Source: Verrucomicrobiia bacterium
GTDB lineage: Bacteria; Verrucomicrobiota; Verrucomicrobiia; Limisphaerales; Fontisphaeraceae
Direction: 5' to 3'
Length of the DNA: 47,522 bases
NCBI GenBank assembly: GCA_026414565.1
Contig: JAOAIT010000057.1
Location: 1 to 47,522 of the forward strand
Shown: positions 22,952-31,424 of the stretch, one piece after another
How the letters are laid out: every line of letters starts with the position of its first letter
Numbering within the stretch: position 1 is the stretch's first letter
Position numbers and translations under genes: made by a program
The notes under the pieces: generated by a model
Database searches by the model: none
Seen by the model: the letters and a program-made list of their open reading frames with translations, nothing else
What the model was told of the DNA's origin: nothing

Positions 22952-24793
22952 CTAGGGCGCGGCCGGCGCCTTCCACCGCTCGCGATCGGTCAGAAACAAC
23001 TGCTCCGGGAATAAATCCGCGTAGGCATGTTTCAACGGAAAACCCGTGGGCACTTCCTGCCGAAGCAGACATTGGGCGATGAACATGCCCCAACCCTGGT
23101 TCTCACCCTGCACCCATTGCGTCAAAAACCGGTTGTCCAGCGTTTGCGGCGTCAAATACAGCGCCTTCACCGGATGCTGCCGGTGGATGGCCTGAAAGTC
23201 CGCCTCCGAGTTCAACGGCAGCCAGCAGCACGTCCGCTGGCCGTACCAGGCCACCGCCCACGGTATGTCGCTCATCATCAATTCCTCCGGCTGCATCCAG
23301 GCGGACACCGCCTGGATCACCCGCGGCGCATAAGGCGGATACGCCATCATCGGCGAGCGGGGCGGCAGCAATTTGACCACCAGCGGCGCCACCGCGATGA
23401 GAATGAAGCCCCCCACAAACAGCGGCCGCGCCTCCCACACCGCCGCTCGCGCCTGATCCAGCACCGTGTAAAACAGCGCCACCCCAAACATCACCACCAG
23501 CGGCGTCAGCCACACCAGCACGTTCTCCGGCGACACCTCGCGGCCGGTGGTCCGCGGCGAGGCAATCAGGGCCTGCACCGCCGCCAGAAAGAGCAGCGAC
23601 AGCAGCGTAAAAAGCCGCAGACGGGACAACACCGGGCGCCGGAACGGCACCAACAGCCCCACCAGAAAGAACGCGCTCACCCACGTGCCGCCCATCTGCG
23701 GCATATCCTGAGGCACCACCTGCCGCAGCCCCTGCACCAGCTTGAGCGGCAAATCCAGCGCCTCCACATGCGTGAAGTCCGGCTGCAGGGAACGCGGCAG
23801 CGTGGTGGCCGGAAAACTGGGCGTGCCCTCATAAACCACATAACTGGCGGCGCCAAAAAAGGCCCCCGTCAGTTGGTAGTTGCGCCACAGCCACGGCGCC
23901 ACCACCGCGGCGGCCACCAGCAGCGTGACCCCCAGCGCCAGCCAGCGGCGCACGCCCAGATGCGCCACCAAAAAAACCACCACCGGTGCCGCCAGCCACG
24001 CAAACGCATACCGCGTCAACACCCCGGCCCCCAACACCAGGCCGGTCAGCGCCGCCAGCCCCGCCATGCGCCAGCCCCCGCAAAACTCCTCCGCGCCGCG
24101 CTCCATCCAGACCAGGCACCACACCAGCGCCAGCACCCACACCATCACCAGCAGGGTGGAGCCGCCGCTCATGCTGAATCGCCACAGCAACTCCGTCCCC
24201 ATCAACACCACCGCCGTCAGCCAGGCCACGTTTTCATCCAACAACCGCCGCGCCAGTGTGTACGCCAGCCACACCAGCACGAAAAACAGCGCCTGATTCA
24301 GCAGCACAATCGCCAGCTCCGGCAGATGCCGCGTGGGCCGCCCCTCGCCGCTGATCACCTCGTCCAGCGGCCACAGCTTCATCAGCCCCGCCAGCAACGC
24401 GGGATAAACCGGCGGATGCCGCACCTCCGGCATCGGCCCGCCCAGTCGCGCCGGCGCCAGCACGGCCTCGAATGCCTGCCGTTGCTCGGCGGTCCATTGC
24501 GATTCATCCGCCGGCAGCTTGCGCCGCGCCGCCTCGGCCTGCACCACGGCCTGTTTCTGCAGCAAATACACGCACAACGGATGTATCGAGCGGGTGACGT
24601 AACCCTCCCCCCGGGCCAGATTTCGCCCCAACTGGGCCAGCTCCATCGTGTCCGGCTGTTCAAAGTTGCGCCACACCCGCACATCATAAACCGCCGCCAG
24701 CCCCACCACGCTGAGCAGCAACAACACAAACTTGAGCGACCGGTTCCCGGCGCCTTCCGTCCAATGATAAATCCATTCCTGGATGCCCGACAT
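22952..24793 (-). CDS. GT39/ArnT-like membrane glycosyltransferase
   Basis: 613 residues with about 12 hydrophobic helices. The first helix (LKFVLLLLSVVGLAAVY) is followed by a periplasmic loop with DTMELAQLGRNLARGEGYVT, the acidic/ArnLa-G-GyvT pattern of PMT/ArnT-family (PF13231) enzymes. RHPPVYPALLAGLMKL follows as the second signature. These enzymes use polyprenyl-phosphate sugars to glycosylate proteins or lipids on the outer face of the membrane. The C-terminal ~150 residues form a soluble domain. It lies 126 bases upstream of the exosortase on the same strand and probably belongs to the same system. The start at 24793 gives a short cytoplasmic tail; the longer extension overlaps the divergent promoter region. 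Confidence 0.85.
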   Translation of the reverse strand: MSGIQEWIYHWTEGAGNRSLKFVLLLLSVVGLAAVYDVRVWRNFEQPDTMELAQLGRNLARGEGYVTRSIHPLCVYLLQKQAVVQAEAARRKLPADESQWTAEQRQAFEAVLAPARLGGPMPEVRHPPVYPALLAGLMKLWPLDEVISGEGRPTRHLPELAIVLLNQALFFVLVWLAYTLARRLLDENVAWLTAVVLMGTELLWRFSMSGGSTLLVMVWVLALVWCLVWMERGAEEFCGGWRMAGLAALTGLVLGAGVLTRYAFAWLAAPVVVFLVAHLGVRRWLALGVTLLVAAAVVAPWLWRNYQLTGAFFGAASYVVYEGTPSFPATTLPRSLQPDFTHVEALDLPLKLVQGLRQVVPQDMPQMGGTWVSAFFLVGLLVPFRRPVLSRLRLFTLLSLLFLAAVQALIASPRTTGREVSPENVLVWLTPLVVMFGVALFYTVLDQARAAVWEARPLFVGGFILIAVAPLVVKLLPPRSPMMAYPPYAPRVIQAVSAWMQPEELMMSDIPWAVAWYGQRTCCWLPLNSEADFQAIHRQHPVKALYLTPQTLDNRFLTQWVQGENQGWGMFIAQCLLRQEVPTGFPLKHAYADLFPEQLFLTDRERWKAPAAP

Positions 24794-24943
24794 AACGCAC
24801 TGCCTTCCGCGGCCCGCGCCTCCACTCGCGCAAGCTTGCCAGCCAACATGGAGGCTGGCCCGGCCCGGCGCAAGATAATTATCCACACCGCCCGCCCCCG
24901 CTTCGCGATTGGTCCCGCCGCCCCGCCCTTCCTGCATTACCCC

Positions 24944-24972
24944 TTGCCCCCGCGCCGTCCCATCTTCATCAT
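24944..24972 (+). promoter_or_regulatory. Candidate promoter, probable leaderless transcript
   Basis: TTGCCC (24944-24949) and CATCAT (24967-24972) are 17 bases apart. The ATG at 24980 comes 7 bases after the -10 box. The 186-base divergent region between this gene and the GT39-like gene holds no ORF. Confidence 0.4.
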
Positions 24973-24979
24973 TTCAGCT

Positions 24980-27145
24980 ATGCGCACCACCTGCTTTGCC
25001 TGCCTGACCGGCCTGCTCCTGCTGGCCGCCAACCTTCCAGCCGCCGCCCCGCTGCCCGCCGCCCCATCCCTGCCGCCGCATCCGCGCCTGCTGTTCACCG
25101 CCCGGGATTTGCCGGTGATTCAGGAGCGCATCGCGCAGCAACCATGGGCCCAATCTTTTTTCCACCAGTTGCAGGCGCGGGCCGACGGCTGGCTCCCGCG
25201 CGCCATCGAGCTCCCACCGCGCGGCGGCCAGTGGTATCATTATTACTCCTGCCCCAAACACGGCGCCCGCCTGCGCCAGGAAGGCCCCTCCCGCCATGTC
25301 TGCCCGGTGGATGGCGAGGTGCTCACCGGTTATCCCTATGACGATGTAGTCTTGATGACCGAGCACAACCGCCTGGCCACGGCCGCCCGCGAGCTGGGCA
25401 TCGTTTATCAAATCACCCGCAAACCCGCCTATGCCGCCAAGGCCCGGGAAATCCTGCTCGCCTACGCCGCCAAATATGAAAGCTATCCGCTGCACGACAT
25501 CCGCGGCGAAGCCAAAATTGGCGGCGGCAAGGTGGGCCCCCAAACGCTGGATGAATCCACCTGGCTGATCACGCTCCTGGGCGGCGCCGATACCGTCTGG
25601 AGCACCCTCACCGACGCCGAGCGCCAGCAGCTCACCACCGGACTGCTCCTCCCCGCCACCCGCCTCATCCGTGAACACAAGATGGGCATCCACAACATTC
25701 AATGCTGGAAAAACTCCGCCGTGGGCATGACCGGCCTCTTGTTGGGCGACATGGCGCTGGTGGACGAGGCCCTCCACGGCCCCAGCGGCTTTCACGCGCA
25801 AATGGCCCGGGGCGTCAGCGCCGACGGCCCCTGGTATGAAAATGCCTGGGGCTACCATTTCTACACCATGGCCGCCCTGGCGCCGCTGGCCGAGGCGGCC
25901 TTTCATTGCGGCATCCCTCTCTACGGCCCCGAGTTCAAACGCATGTTTGACGCGCCGTTGCGCCTCTGCATGCCGGACTTCCAACTGCCCGCCTTCAATG
26001 ACTCGCACACCGTCTCCGTCCTCCAGGCCGCCCACCTCTACGAGCTGGCCTGGGCGCGCTACCAGGACCCGGCCTACGCCGTGATCTTGAGCCGCTACCC
26101 CCGCCAATCCGAGCACGCCCTGCTGGCCGGACGCACTGAACTCGGTCCCCCCCGCGACTTCGCGCCCCGCAGCGGCAACCACCCCGCCACCGGCAACGCC
26201 GTGCTCTGCGCCGGCACCGGCACCAACGCCCTCTGGCTCTGCCTCGACTACGGCCCCCACGGCGGCGGACACGGGCACCCGGACAAACTGGCCTTTGTGA
26301 GCTGGACCCTGGGCCGCATTCAAGCCCCCGACCCCGGCACCGCCAACTACGGCGTGCCCATCCAGGCCGGCTGGTACCGCACCACCATCGCCCACAACAC
26401 CCTCACCGTGGATGAAACCTCCCAGCGCCCCGCCGAAGGCAAATGCGAGGCGTTCTTCGCCACCAACGACCTCGCCGCCGTGACGGCCGTCGCGGGCGAC
26501 ATCTACGACGGCGTGACCTTTCGCCGCACCATCGCCCTCCTCGGCCGCCAACATCTGCTGTTTCTGGATCAGGTCTCCGCGGCCCGCGAGCACACCCTCG
26601 ACTTCGCCTATTACAACCACGGCCAACTGGAGCCGCCGCCCGGGGCGCAACCGTTCTCGCCCCCGCAGAAACCGGGCTACAGCTATTGGCGGGACACCCG
26701 CAGCCTCACCCGCGACCAGGGCCTCCGCCTCCGTTGGACGGTGGGCCCCGGCCAGACCCTGCACTGGGTCTCCGCCCCGGCCGGCCGTCCCCTCACCTAC
26801 CTCACCGGCACCGGCGTGGGGGCGCACACCGAAGACCGCGTGCCCATGGTGGTCACCCGGCTCCAAGCCCGCGAGGCCGCGCTCGCCTGGGCGGTGGCCG
26901 TCAACACCCCGGAGCCGCCCCAGGTGGAACTGCTGCCCGTCTCCAACGCCGCCGGCCAGGCCGTGCCAGGAAACCTGGCCCTCGCCGCGCGGCTGCGGGA
27001 CGGCCCGCGCACCTGGCTCGTGGTGGTCAATGCCACAGGGACGCCGCTCCGCGTCCTCGGACAGGAGCTCCCCGCCCGCCTGACCCTCCTGACGGAAGCC
27101 CCCGGACAACCGCTGCGCCGACAGGCTGAAGCCAACGGCCCGTAA
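24980..27145 (+). CDS. Secreted heparinase II/III-like polysaccharide lyase
   Basis: 721 residues with a signal peptide (MRTTC... to about residue 23, LPAAA). An alpha-toroid domain (~35-400) includes HPRLLFTARDLP near the start and a small cysteine-containing insert with SCPKHG (C91) and HVCPVDG (C108), possibly a metal-binding knuckle. IHNIQCWKNSAVGM and ENAWGYHFYTM follow. The beta-sandwich heparinase II/III domain (~400-650) carries GGGHGHPDKLAF and AHNTLTVDETSQRP, the conserved His/Asn elements. It should cleave uronic-acid-containing polysaccharides (alginate, heparin-like or similar) outside the cytoplasm; the specificity is not readable. It is divergent from the GT39 gene. The ATG at 24980 is preferred because it begins the signal peptide; the open frame further upstream is antisense to the GT gene. 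Confidence 0.88.
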   Translation: MRTTCFACLTGLLLLAANLPAAAPLPAAPSLPPHPRLLFTARDLPVIQERIAQQPWAQSFFHQLQARADGWLPRAIELPPRGGQWYHYYSCPKHGARLRQEGPSRHVCPVDGEVLTGYPYDDVVLMTEHNRLATAARELGIVYQITRKPAYAAKAREILLAYAAKYESYPLHDIRGEAKIGGGKVGPQTLDESTWLITLLGGADTVWSTLTDAERQQLTTGLLLPATRLIREHKMGIHNIQCWKNSAVGMTGLLLGDMALVDEALHGPSGFHAQMARGVSADGPWYENAWGYHFYTMAALAPLAEAAFHCGIPLYGPEFKRMFDAPLRLCMPDFQLPAFNDSHTVSVLQAAHLYELAWARYQDPAYAVILSRYPRQSEHALLAGRTELGPPRDFAPRSGNHPATGNAVLCAGTGTNALWLCLDYGPHGGGHGHPDKLAFVSWTLGRIQAPDPGTANYGVPIQAGWYRTTIAHNTLTVDETSQRPAEGKCEAFFATNDLAAVTAVAGDIYDGVTFRRTIALLGRQHLLFLDQVSAAREHTLDFAYYNHGQLEPPPGAQPFSPPQKPGYSYWRDTRSLTRDQGLRLRWTVGPGQTLHWVSAPAGRPLTYLTGTGVGAHTEDRVPMVVTRLQAREAALAWAVAVNTPEPPQVELLPVSNAAGQAVPGNLALAARLRDGPRTWLVVVNATGTPLRVLGQELPARLTLLTEAPGQPLRRQAEANGP

Positions 27146-27247
27146 GCCGGCGCCCTGGCCCCAAACCGGCCCCACGCCCAGGGCACGCCCCCTTGCGCCT
27201 GTTCTTTGTGCGTGATTTGCCCCCCTTTTCTGGCTTAAGCTGCGGCC

Positions 27248-29935
27248 ATGAGCAGTTGGCGTAGATGTTTGACCTTGTGGCTGGGCGTGCTGCTGGCGGC
27301 CAGCCTTCTGGCCAGCCCGGAGGAGCAGTACGTCCGGGTTTATGATCTCATTCAACAGGGCGATCAACTCATGGAAAGCGGCCGGGGCGCCGAAGCCCTG
27401 CCCAAGTACCGCCTGGCCCTGCAGGAATTGCAGCGCCTGCAGGCCAATTTCCCCGGCTGGAATGACAAGGTGGTCACCTACCGCCTGAATTACTTGAACG
27501 GCAAAATCAAGGCCCTCGCCGAGCAAACCCCGGCCGCGCCCGCGCCGCCCGCTGCGCCGCCGTCTCCCACCCCCGCCCCGGCACCCGCCGCTCCCGCCCC
27601 TTCTCCTGCGCCCATCCCGCCGGCCACCGCTGAAGAATTGGAAACCCTGCGCGCCCAGGTCAAACAACTGCAGAGTGACCGGCTGCTGCTGGAGGCCAAA
27701 TTGCGCGAAGCCCTCTCCGCCCAGCCGGCCGGCGCGGACCCCCGCGAACTGGCCCGCGCCGAGGAGCGCATCCGCAACCTGGAAAAAGAACGGGATCTCC
27801 TGCAGGTCACCTTGCAACAGGAAAAAGACCGTGCCGCCCGGGCCGTGCCGCCCGAAAAACTCAACGAGCTGCAGCGCGCCCTCAAAGAAACCCAGCAACG
27901 CCTCGACAAACAACAGGAGCAGACCGCCGCCCTCCAAAAGGAGCGCGAACAACTGCGCGCCCAATTGCAGGAACAACAATCCCGCGGCAAAGGCCAGGCC
28001 GAAGCCTCCCGCACCGCCCTGGCCGAGGCCGAGCAGAAACTGGCCCGCGCCCAGGAGGCCATGGACAACCTCCGCCGCGAAAAAACCGCCGTCGAACAAC
28101 AACTGGTGGAGGCCCGGGCGCAACTGGCCGCCGCCCCCACCGCCGAAGACCTCCGCAAATCCCAGGACGCCCTGGCCGAAGTCCGCCGCCTGCTGCAAAC
28201 CGCCGAAGCCGACGCCGCCACCGCCCGGGCCGAGCGCCAGGCCGAGGCGGAAAACGCCCGGCAACTGGCCCGGCAGCTCGAGACGTTCAAAGAACAGCTT
28301 GCCCGCCAAAGCGCCGCCGCCGAACAACTGGCGCGGGAAAAGGAGGCCCTGCAAAAACAAGTGGCCGAAGAACAGGCCAAAGCCGGCAACAAGGTGGATC
28401 CCGCCGAGTTGAAAAAGGCCCAGGAGGCCCTCGCCGCCACCCAGAAGAAACTGGAGGAAACCACCACGCAAATGGCGGCGCTGCAGAAGGAAAAAGAGGC
28501 CCTGCAGGAAAGTTTGAAAAAGCAAACCCCGGAGAACGCGCTGGCCCGCTCCTACGAAGCCGAAAACCTCAGCCTGAAAAAACAGTTGTTTGAGCTTCAG
28601 CAGCGGCTCCAGGCCCTCCTCCCGCAGGTGGAACAGGGCGGCGCCGAACTGGAACGCGCCCGCCAGCAGCAGGCCGCCCTGCAGTCCGCCCTCGAAGCAT
28701 TGAAGCAGGAAAAGGAGCTGCTCGCCCGCCAGCTTCAGCAGGCCACCAACGCCCCGCCGCCCCAGGACCCGCGGCTGGCGGAGGCCGAAAAACAACTGGC
28801 CGCCCTCCAACAAAAGGCCGCCGCGCTGCAGGAGCAGACCGCCACCCTCCAGCGCGAGCGCGAGGTCCTGCAATCCGCCCGGCAGGATTTGGAAAAGCGG
28901 CTCAAAGCCACCCAGACCGAATACGAGCGCCTGCGCGCTCAGGATATGGAACGCCTCCGCCGCCTCGAACAGGAACTGCTGGCCGCCCAACAAACCCAGC
29001 AGGAGCGCGAGCAGCAACTGGCCGCCCTGAAAAAGGAACAGCAAATCCTGGAAACCCGCCTCGCCGCCCTCCTCTCCGAAAAAGAGCGCGCCTCCAGCAG
29101 CAAAAGCCGTGACAACCGCCGGCTCAAGGAGCTGGAAAATGAGCGCGAGCAGCTCCAGAAAAAACTCAATGAAACCCAGCGCGATTTGTACGCCCTCCGC
29201 CAGCGCGCCACCGCCGCCGACGATTTGAACCGGCAGATGCTCTCCCTGCGCGCCCGCCTGGAGGCCTATGAAATCAAACGTGTCCCCCTCAGCCCCGAAG
29301 AGCTGGCCCTGTTAAAAGCCCCGCCCACCCGCCCCCAGCCGCCCGCCAAGCCCACCAAGGCCGACGCCGCCCTGACCCAGGTCTTCCTCGAAGCCCGCCG
29401 GCACGCCGAGGCGGGCCGCCTCCCCGAAGCGGAGCAGAAACTGGCCGGCGCCGCCCGCCAGCCCAACCCCAGCCTGCAGGCCCTGCATCAACTGGCGGCC
29501 GTCCAGCTTGACCAGAAAAAGCTGGCGGAAGCCGAGCAGACCATTCAACAAGGCCTCGCCGCCGACGCCCAGCACGCCGGCCTGCTTTATCAGTTGGGCA
29601 TTCTGCGTTTTGAGCAGGGGCGCCTCGACGACGCCATCGCCGCCCTCGGCCAGTCGCTCAAGAGCGATCCCCAGCGCGCCGACGTGTACAATTACCTCGG
29701 CTTCGTGCTGGGCAAAAAGGGCCTGGTGCGCGAATCCGAAAGCGCCTTTCGCAAGGCCCTGCAACTCGACGCCTCCCTCGCCTCCGCCCACCTGAATCTC
29801 GCGTGGGTCTATGCCCATCAACAACCCCCCTCCCCCGCCCTGGCCCAGTGGCATTACCAAAAAGCCCTCGCCGGCGGCGCGGCCCCGCACCCGGAACTGG
29901 AGGCCAAACTCAAAGCCTTGACCGCGCAACCTTGA
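27248..29935 (+). CDS. Secreted coiled-coil protein with C-terminal TPR repeats
   Basis: 895 residues. Signal peptide (~1-22, LWLGVLLAASLLAS). A short helical N-terminal unit (~24-92) resembles a TPR-like hairpin (DQLMESGRGAEALPKYRLAL). A Pro/Ala linker (~94-125) leads to a very long coiled coil (~130-690) rich in Glu/Gln/Lys/Ala heptads. About four TPR units (~715-890) end the protein, for example LYQLGILRFEQGRLDDAIAALGQSL and VYNYLGFVLGKKGLVRESESAF. The architecture suggests a periplasmic scaffold or envelope-spanning tether, but the exact function is unknown. A TAAGCT -10-like sequence ends 6 bases before the ATG, with no clear -35. It is followed after 7 bases by yjbQ. Confidence 0.85.
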   Translation: MSSWRRCLTLWLGVLLAASLLASPEEQYVRVYDLIQQGDQLMESGRGAEALPKYRLALQELQRLQANFPGWNDKVVTYRLNYLNGKIKALAEQTPAAPAPPAAPPSPTPAPAPAAPAPSPAPIPPATAEELETLRAQVKQLQSDRLLLEAKLREALSAQPAGADPRELARAEERIRNLEKERDLLQVTLQQEKDRAARAVPPEKLNELQRALKETQQRLDKQQEQTAALQKEREQLRAQLQEQQSRGKGQAEASRTALAEAEQKLARAQEAMDNLRREKTAVEQQLVEARAQLAAAPTAEDLRKSQDALAEVRRLLQTAEADAATARAERQAEAENARQLARQLETFKEQLARQSAAAEQLAREKEALQKQVAEEQAKAGNKVDPAELKKAQEALAATQKKLEETTTQMAALQKEKEALQESLKKQTPENALARSYEAENLSLKKQLFELQQRLQALLPQVEQGGAELERARQQQAALQSALEALKQEKELLARQLQQATNAPPPQDPRLAEAEKQLAALQQKAAALQEQTATLQREREVLQSARQDLEKRLKATQTEYERLRAQDMERLRRLEQELLAAQQTQQEREQQLAALKKEQQILETRLAALLSEKERASSSKSRDNRRLKELENEREQLQKKLNETQRDLYALRQRATAADDLNRQMLSLRARLEAYEIKRVPLSPEELALLKAPPTRPQPPAKPTKADAALTQVFLEARRHAEAGRLPEAEQKLAGAARQPNPSLQALHQLAAVQLDQKKLAEAEQTIQQGLAADAQHAGLLYQLGILRFEQGRLDDAIAALGQSLKSDPQRADVYNYLGFVLGKKGLVRESESAFRKALQLDASLASAHLNLAWVYAHQQPPSPALAQWHYQKALAGGAAPHPELEAKLKALTAQP

Positions 29936-29942
29936 TCCCCCC

Positions 29943-30365
29943 ATGCTGCGCCAGGAATTGCATGAACTGACCGTGCCCACCCGCGGCCGCGGCTTTTATG
30001 AGTTCACCGACGAAGTGGCCGCGCTGGTGCGGCGCAGCGGCCTCACCACCGGCCTGGCCACCCTGCATCTGCAGCACACCTCCGCCTCGCTGCTCATCCA
30101 GGAAAATGCCGACCCCGAAGTGCGCCGCGACCTGGAGCGCTTCATGGCCCGGCTCGCCCCCGATGGCGATCCCCTTTTCCGCCACACCTGCGAAGGGGAT
30201 GACGACATGCCCGCCCACGTCCGCACCGCGCTCACGGCGGTCAACCTGAGCATTCCCATCGTGGCGGGGCGGCTCGCCCTGGGCACCTGGCAGGGCATTT
30301 ACCTCTGGGAGCACCGTTACGCCTCGCACCGCCGCCGCGTAGTGGTGCATCTGCTCGGCGAGTAA
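29943..30365 (+). CDS. yjbQ: YjbQ family protein (UPF0047; secondary thiamine-phosphate synthase-type)
   Basis: 140 residues, full length for the UPF0047 family. The signatures are LHLQHTSASLLIQENADPEV (~residues 41-60), HTCEGDDDMPAHVR, and GTWQGIYLWEHR with conserved His/Asp/Glu residues that could bind a metal. A secondary thiamine-phosphate synthase activity has been reported for the E. coli member; the main physiological role in most bacteria is unclear. The start lies 7 bases after the coiled-coil/TPR gene, so the two are almost surely co-transcribed, although nothing connects their functions. Confidence 0.93.
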   Translation: MLRQELHELTVPTRGRGFYEFTDEVAALVRRSGLTTGLATLHLQHTSASLLIQENADPEVRRDLERFMARLAPDGDPLFRHTCEGDDDMPAHVRTALTAVNLSIPIVAGRLALGTWQGIYLWEHRYASHRRRVVVHLLGE

Positions 30366-30443
30366 CGCGGCCCACGCCCATAATTCCAGCAGGCCCATCT
30401 GCCCCGCCCCAACCGCCCATCCCGCACCGGCTGCATTCCCCCA

Positions 30444-30472
30444 TTGCCTAAAGCCCCGCTTCGACCTATGCT
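30444..30472 (+). promoter_or_regulatory. Candidate promoter, probable leaderless transcript
   Basis: TTGCCT (30444-30449) and TATGCT (30467-30472) are 17 bases apart. The ATG at 30479 comes only 6 bases after the -10 box, so transcription should begin at or within a base or two of the start codon. Confidence 0.45.
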
Positions 30473-30478
30473 GCCCGC

Positions 30479-31375
30479 ATGAAACCTGCATTGTCCCTCC
30501 CTGCCCTGGGTCTGGTCCTCCTGACGGCCCTGGCCCTGAATGCCGCCGAAAGCAAAATCATCGCCCCCGGCGCCAAGCTGGAGCTGCTGGCAGATGGTTT
30601 CAAATTCACCGAAGGCCCCGCCGCCGATGCCGAAGGCAACGTGTATTTCACCGATCAACCCAACGACCGCATCATGAAATGGAGCGTGGACGGCCGGCTT
30701 TCCACCTTCCTGCAGCCCTGCGGCCGCGCCAATGGCCTTTATTTTGACCTGAACGGCCATTTGCTGGCCTGCGCTGATGAAAAAAACGAGCTGTGGTCCA
30801 TTGACAAAAACGGCCAGCACACCGTGCTGGTCAAGGATTACCAGGGCAAGCTCCTCAACGGCCCCAATGACCTCTGGGTTCATCCCAAGGGCTGGATTTA
30901 TTTCACCGACCCCCTCTACAAGCGCCCCTACTGGAAGCGGGGCGACATGGAGCAGGACGGCCAGCACGTTTATCGGGTCAGCGCCGACCGCAAAACCGTC
31001 ACGCGCGTGATTAATGATCTCCGCCAGCCCAATGGCATCATCGGCACCCCCGACGGCCGGACGCTCTACGTCGCCGACATCGGCGCCCGCCGCACCTATG
31101 TCTATGACCTGGATGCCAACGGCCAGCCCACCAACAAACGCCTCTTTTGCGAGCTGGGCTCCGATGGCATGACCCTCGACAACGAAGGCAATGTCTATCT
31201 CACCGGCCGCGGCGTCAGTGTCTTCGACAAAAACGGCCAGAAAATTGAACAGATTGACGTGCCCAAAGGCTGGACCGCCAATGTCACCTTCGGCGGCCGG
31301 GAGCGCAACCTCCTCTTCATCACCGCCAGCGATGCCGTTTATGGCCTGAAAATGCGCGTCAAGGGCGCCCAGTAA
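30479..31375 (+). CDS. Secreted SMP-30/gluconolactonase-like protein
   Basis: 298 residues with a signal peptide (~1-23, ALGLVLLTALALNAAES). A six-bladed propeller of the SMP-30/gluconolactonase/LRE family follows. Metal-site candidates are E45 in FTEGPAAD, N130 in LLNGPNDLW and N185 in LRQPNGIIG, with repeated YFTD and YVAD blade strands. Members hydrolyse sugar lactones or other esters, or act as plain binding propellers. Extracellular or periplasmic location fits its neighbours, a polysaccharide lyase and other secreted proteins. The substrate is unknown. It converges on the large leftward gene and shares an intrinsic terminator at 31404-31424. Confidence 0.9.
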   Translation: MKPALSLPALGLVLLTALALNAAESKIIAPGAKLELLADGFKFTEGPAADAEGNVYFTDQPNDRIMKWSVDGRLSTFLQPCGRANGLYFDLNGHLLACADEKNELWSIDKNGQHTVLVKDYQGKLLNGPNDLWVHPKGWIYFTDPLYKRPYWKRGDMEQDGQHVYRVSADRKTVTRVINDLRQPNGIIGTPDGRTLYVADIGARRTYVYDLDANGQPTNKRLFCELGSDGMTLDNEGNVYLTGRGVSVFDKNGQKIEQIDVPKGWTANVTFGGRERNLLFITASDAVYGLKMRVKGAQ

Positions 31376-31403
31376 CCGCTCGCAGGCCCCGCCAAAGCCG
31401 CGA

Positions 31404-31424
31404 GCGCCCCCCAGGCGCCTTTTA
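31404..31424 (+). terminator. Probable intrinsic terminator
   Basis: The stem GCGCC (31404-31408) pairs with GGCGC (31414-31418) around a CCCCA loop, followed by CTTTTATT. It lies 28 bases after the SMP-30 stop and overlaps the end of the convergent gene. A larger flanking pair CGCTCGC / GCGAGCG (from 31378) may reinforce it. Confidence 0.5.

Noticed and set aside
19512-24793. PEP-CTERM or VPDSG-type substrate in the exosortase block
   Set aside because: I checked the C-termini of all proteins called here; none shows the motif, helix and basic tail together.
23027-24979. Rightward frame extending the lyase gene by 651 codons
   Set aside because: The extra part is an Arg/His/Gln-rich shadow of the GT39-like gene. 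The signal peptide at 24980 marks the true start.
27146-27247. Terminator candidate after the lyase gene
   Set aside because: GCCCTGG...CCAGGGC can pair, but the loop is about 20 bases and no T-run follows, so I did not call it.
24974-29044. 1356-codon leftward frame opposite the lyase and coiled-coil genes
   Set aside because: Leu/Gly/Phe repetitive antisense of coiled-coil codons; no real domain.
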